A stretch of 15,873 bases of DNA from positions 1-15,873 of the forward strand of contig DASPJL010000115.1 in NCBI GenBank assembly GCA_035628645.1. Direction: 5' to 3'. Shown here one piece after another: positions 14,825 through 15,873 of this stretch (position 1 is the stretch's first letter; each line of letters opens with the position of its first letter). The DNA comes from DASPJL01 sp035628645 (GTDB taxonomy: Bacteria > Bacteroidota > Bacteroidia > Cytophagales > Cyclobacteriaceae). The position numbers were made by a program, and so were the translations under genes. Under the pieces are notes generated by a model, which had not been told where the DNA came from, did not search any database, and saw only the letters and a list, made by a program, of their open reading frames with translations.

Positions 14825-14926
14825 AAAAAATCATCTCCAACAGAATTTTTAAATTTAACCCATAGCCGTTTCAAAGTTTTTACAAATCCTACTAAATCTT
14901 TTGAAATAAAATATGTTATTTTAAAG

Positions 14927-15622
14927 ATGAAAAAGATTCTATTTGGTCTGGTGTTTATTGTTCATACTACTTTTATGGCGAACGCCCAGATTTCTATCGG
15001 CCCTAAGATGGGTTTAAACATATCGAAAGTACCCACCACAGAAACGGCTCTGCCCGAAGGAAATAAAGAACTGTTTAAAACCGGACTCAATATTGGGGTA
15101 GCCGTCAATTCAAAGTTTTCAAACCTGATATCATTACAGACTGAATTACTATTTTCTCAAAAAGGATACAGGGACCAATGGAAAGAAGAAAATGACCAGA
15201 CAGGGAAAGCTGTTCAGATAGAAGAAACTGTAACAGCGAATTACATTGATTTAGCATTTTTACCAAGAATTACTTTTGGTGAAAACATGGTGAAAGGTTA
15301 TTTAAACGCAGGTCCTTCCATCGGCTACTTTATATCAGGGAAGACATCAAAAGTTATTGACGAAGACCTGAATGAAGACAAAATTGACTTTGAAAAACTT
15401 GATGATCCCGACCTTGATCTTAGAGGATTGAAAAGGGTTGAAATTGGGCTAAATGCGGGAGGAGGAGTCCTTTTGGCAGCAGGCTCCGGAAATATAGCCC
15501 TTGATCTTCGCTACACTTACGGCGTTACACCCTTAAGAAAATGGATAGATAAAAACGGCAACAACAGCAAATGGAACAACAGTGTTATCGCCTTAACCTT
15601 CGGATATCTTTTTGAATTATAA
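14927..15622 (+). CDS. Outer-membrane beta-barrel protein (PF13568-like)
   Basis: A 231-residue exported protein. The signal peptide MKKILFGLVFIVHTTFMANA would be cut before Gln21. The mature part begins ISIGPKMGLNISK, the usual opening of the Bacteroidota outer-membrane-barrel (PorT-like) family. Alternating hydrophobic strands follow: LNIGVAVNSKF, LISLQTELLFSQKG, NYIDLAFLPRITFG, VKGYLNAGPSIGYFISG, VEIGLNAGGGVLL, IALDLRYTYG and SVIALTFGYLFEL, consistent with an eight-stranded barrel. An acidic stretch at 145-165 is probably a surface loop. The frame is open back to 14792, but those 45 residues run through the palindromic repeat and lack a signal peptide, so the ATG at 14927 is the start. Function unknown. 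Confidence 0.85.
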   Translation: MKKILFGLVFIVHTTFMANAQISIGPKMGLNISKVPTTETALPEGNKELFKTGLNIGVAVNSKFSNLISLQTELLFSQKGYRDQWKEENDQTGKAVQIEETVTANYIDLAFLPRITFGENMVKGYLNAGPSIGYFISGKTSKVIDEDLNEDKIDFEKLDDPDLDLRGLKRVEIGLNAGGGVLLAAGSGNIALDLRYTYGVTPLRKWIDKNGNNSKWNNSVIALTFGYLFEL

Positions 15623-15629
15623 AAGCGGG

Positions 15630-15682
15630 AAGATGGAAGTGGAAAGTTAAAAGATCCAATTCCACATTCCATCTTCCATCTT
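15630..15682. repeat. Heptamer-based hairpin repeat
   Basis: AAGATGGAAGTGGAA (15630-15644) pairs with TTCCATCTTCCATCTT (15667-15682) with one bulged A. Each arm is itself built of 7-base units: GGAAGAT/GGAAGTG/GAAAGTT on the left and CCACATT/CCATCTT/CCATCTT on the right. It fills the spacer between two convergent genes and may act as a shared transcript end, though it lacks a U-tract. Confidence 0.75.
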
Positions 15683-15873
15683 ACTCGGAAATAATTATCG
15701 TTACTTTATTGATCTTATTTTTATCAAGCTCAGGAGTTTTCTCGCCGGCGCCAAAGTTGTTCAAATCTCCTTTTTCGGCTTGAACAAAATACGCTAATGG
15801 CTCCAGGCCTTCAAACAAAACCCTGCCTTTTTTATCAGTTTCCTTAGCTTCTCCAACAGGATTTATTGTGGCA
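15681..15873 (-). CDS. C-terminal fragment of an unrecognised protein
   Basis: A frame open from the window edge (last base of a codon at 15873) to a TAA at 15683-15681. It encodes 63 residues running ATINPVGEAKETDKKGRVLF, then EGLEPLAYFVQAEKGDLNNF, and ending KNKINKVTIIISE. The pattern, a polar strand, GRVLFEGLEPLAYFVQA, then a final KVTIIIS strand, resembles a small immunoglobulin-like or transthyretin-like (carboxypeptidase-regulatory-like) domain of the sort at the end of secreted Bacteroidota proteins. That reading is tentative. The start and any signal peptide lie outside the window. The codon pattern and clean stop beside the repeat support a real gene. Confidence 0.7.
   Translation of the reverse strand, partial: ATINPVGEAKETDKKGRVLFEGLEPLAYFVQAEKGDLNNFGAGEKTPELDKNKINKVTIIISE

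Noticed and set aside
14792..14926. 45-residue N-terminal extension of the barrel protein
   Set aside because: Begins inside the palindromic repeat and would bury the signal peptide.

Overview
This is an AT-rich bacterial chromosomal segment, most likely from the phylum Bacteroidota and probably a Cytophagales-type member. Four things suggest this: a parA-parB-DUF5683-dapB gene string; start sites mostly without Shine-Dalgarno sequences but with -7 elements of the TAnnTTTG type; a PF13568-like outer-membrane barrel protein; and intergenic spacers filled with short-period repeats. All placement is by inspection of sequence and predicted proteins; no search was run.

Layout. The left edge (1-294) holds the start of a leftward reading frame that seems frameshifted. 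Next come a leftward VTT/DedA-type membrane protein (295-993), a rightward PLP-dependent cystathionine gamma-synthase/lyase (1147-2286), a spacer with an 11-bp tandem repeat and a two-way terminator, and a leftward family-5 (OppA/DppA-like) substrate-binding lipoprotein without its permeases (2583-4262). A spacer of about 560 bp leads to parA, parB and a DUF5683 membrane protein, tightly packed, and then to dapB, set off by a heptamer-repeat spacer. Convergent with dapB is ung. Divergent from ung are apaG and a class I methyltransferase. A long coiled-coil membrane-anchored protein follows, under a textbook Bacteroidota promoter. It converges on a leftward MCE lipid-transport operon (mlaE-mlaF-mlaD). 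Rightward again are a 1-Cys peroxiredoxin and an outer-membrane barrel protein. The last 193 bases hold the C-terminal end of a leftward gene.

Functional themes. Most genes are housekeeping: chromosome segregation (ParA/ParB), lysine/diaminopimelate synthesis (DapB), sulfur amino acid metabolism, uracil repair (Ung), peroxide detoxification (1-Cys Prx) and envelope lipid traffic (Mla). I did not find a CRISPR array, prophage, insertion sequence, tRNA, rRNA or defence island, and I do not think the window holds a wholly new system.

The most unusual material is between and inside the genes. There are four different short-period or hairpin repeats in spacers, two of them with a 7-bp period. The MlaD C-terminus carries three GEGT-x-GKL motifs exactly 48 residues apart. 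The peroxiredoxin has an unusually strong Shine-Dalgarno, with a second, perfect one stranded upstream. The left-edge gene appears broken.
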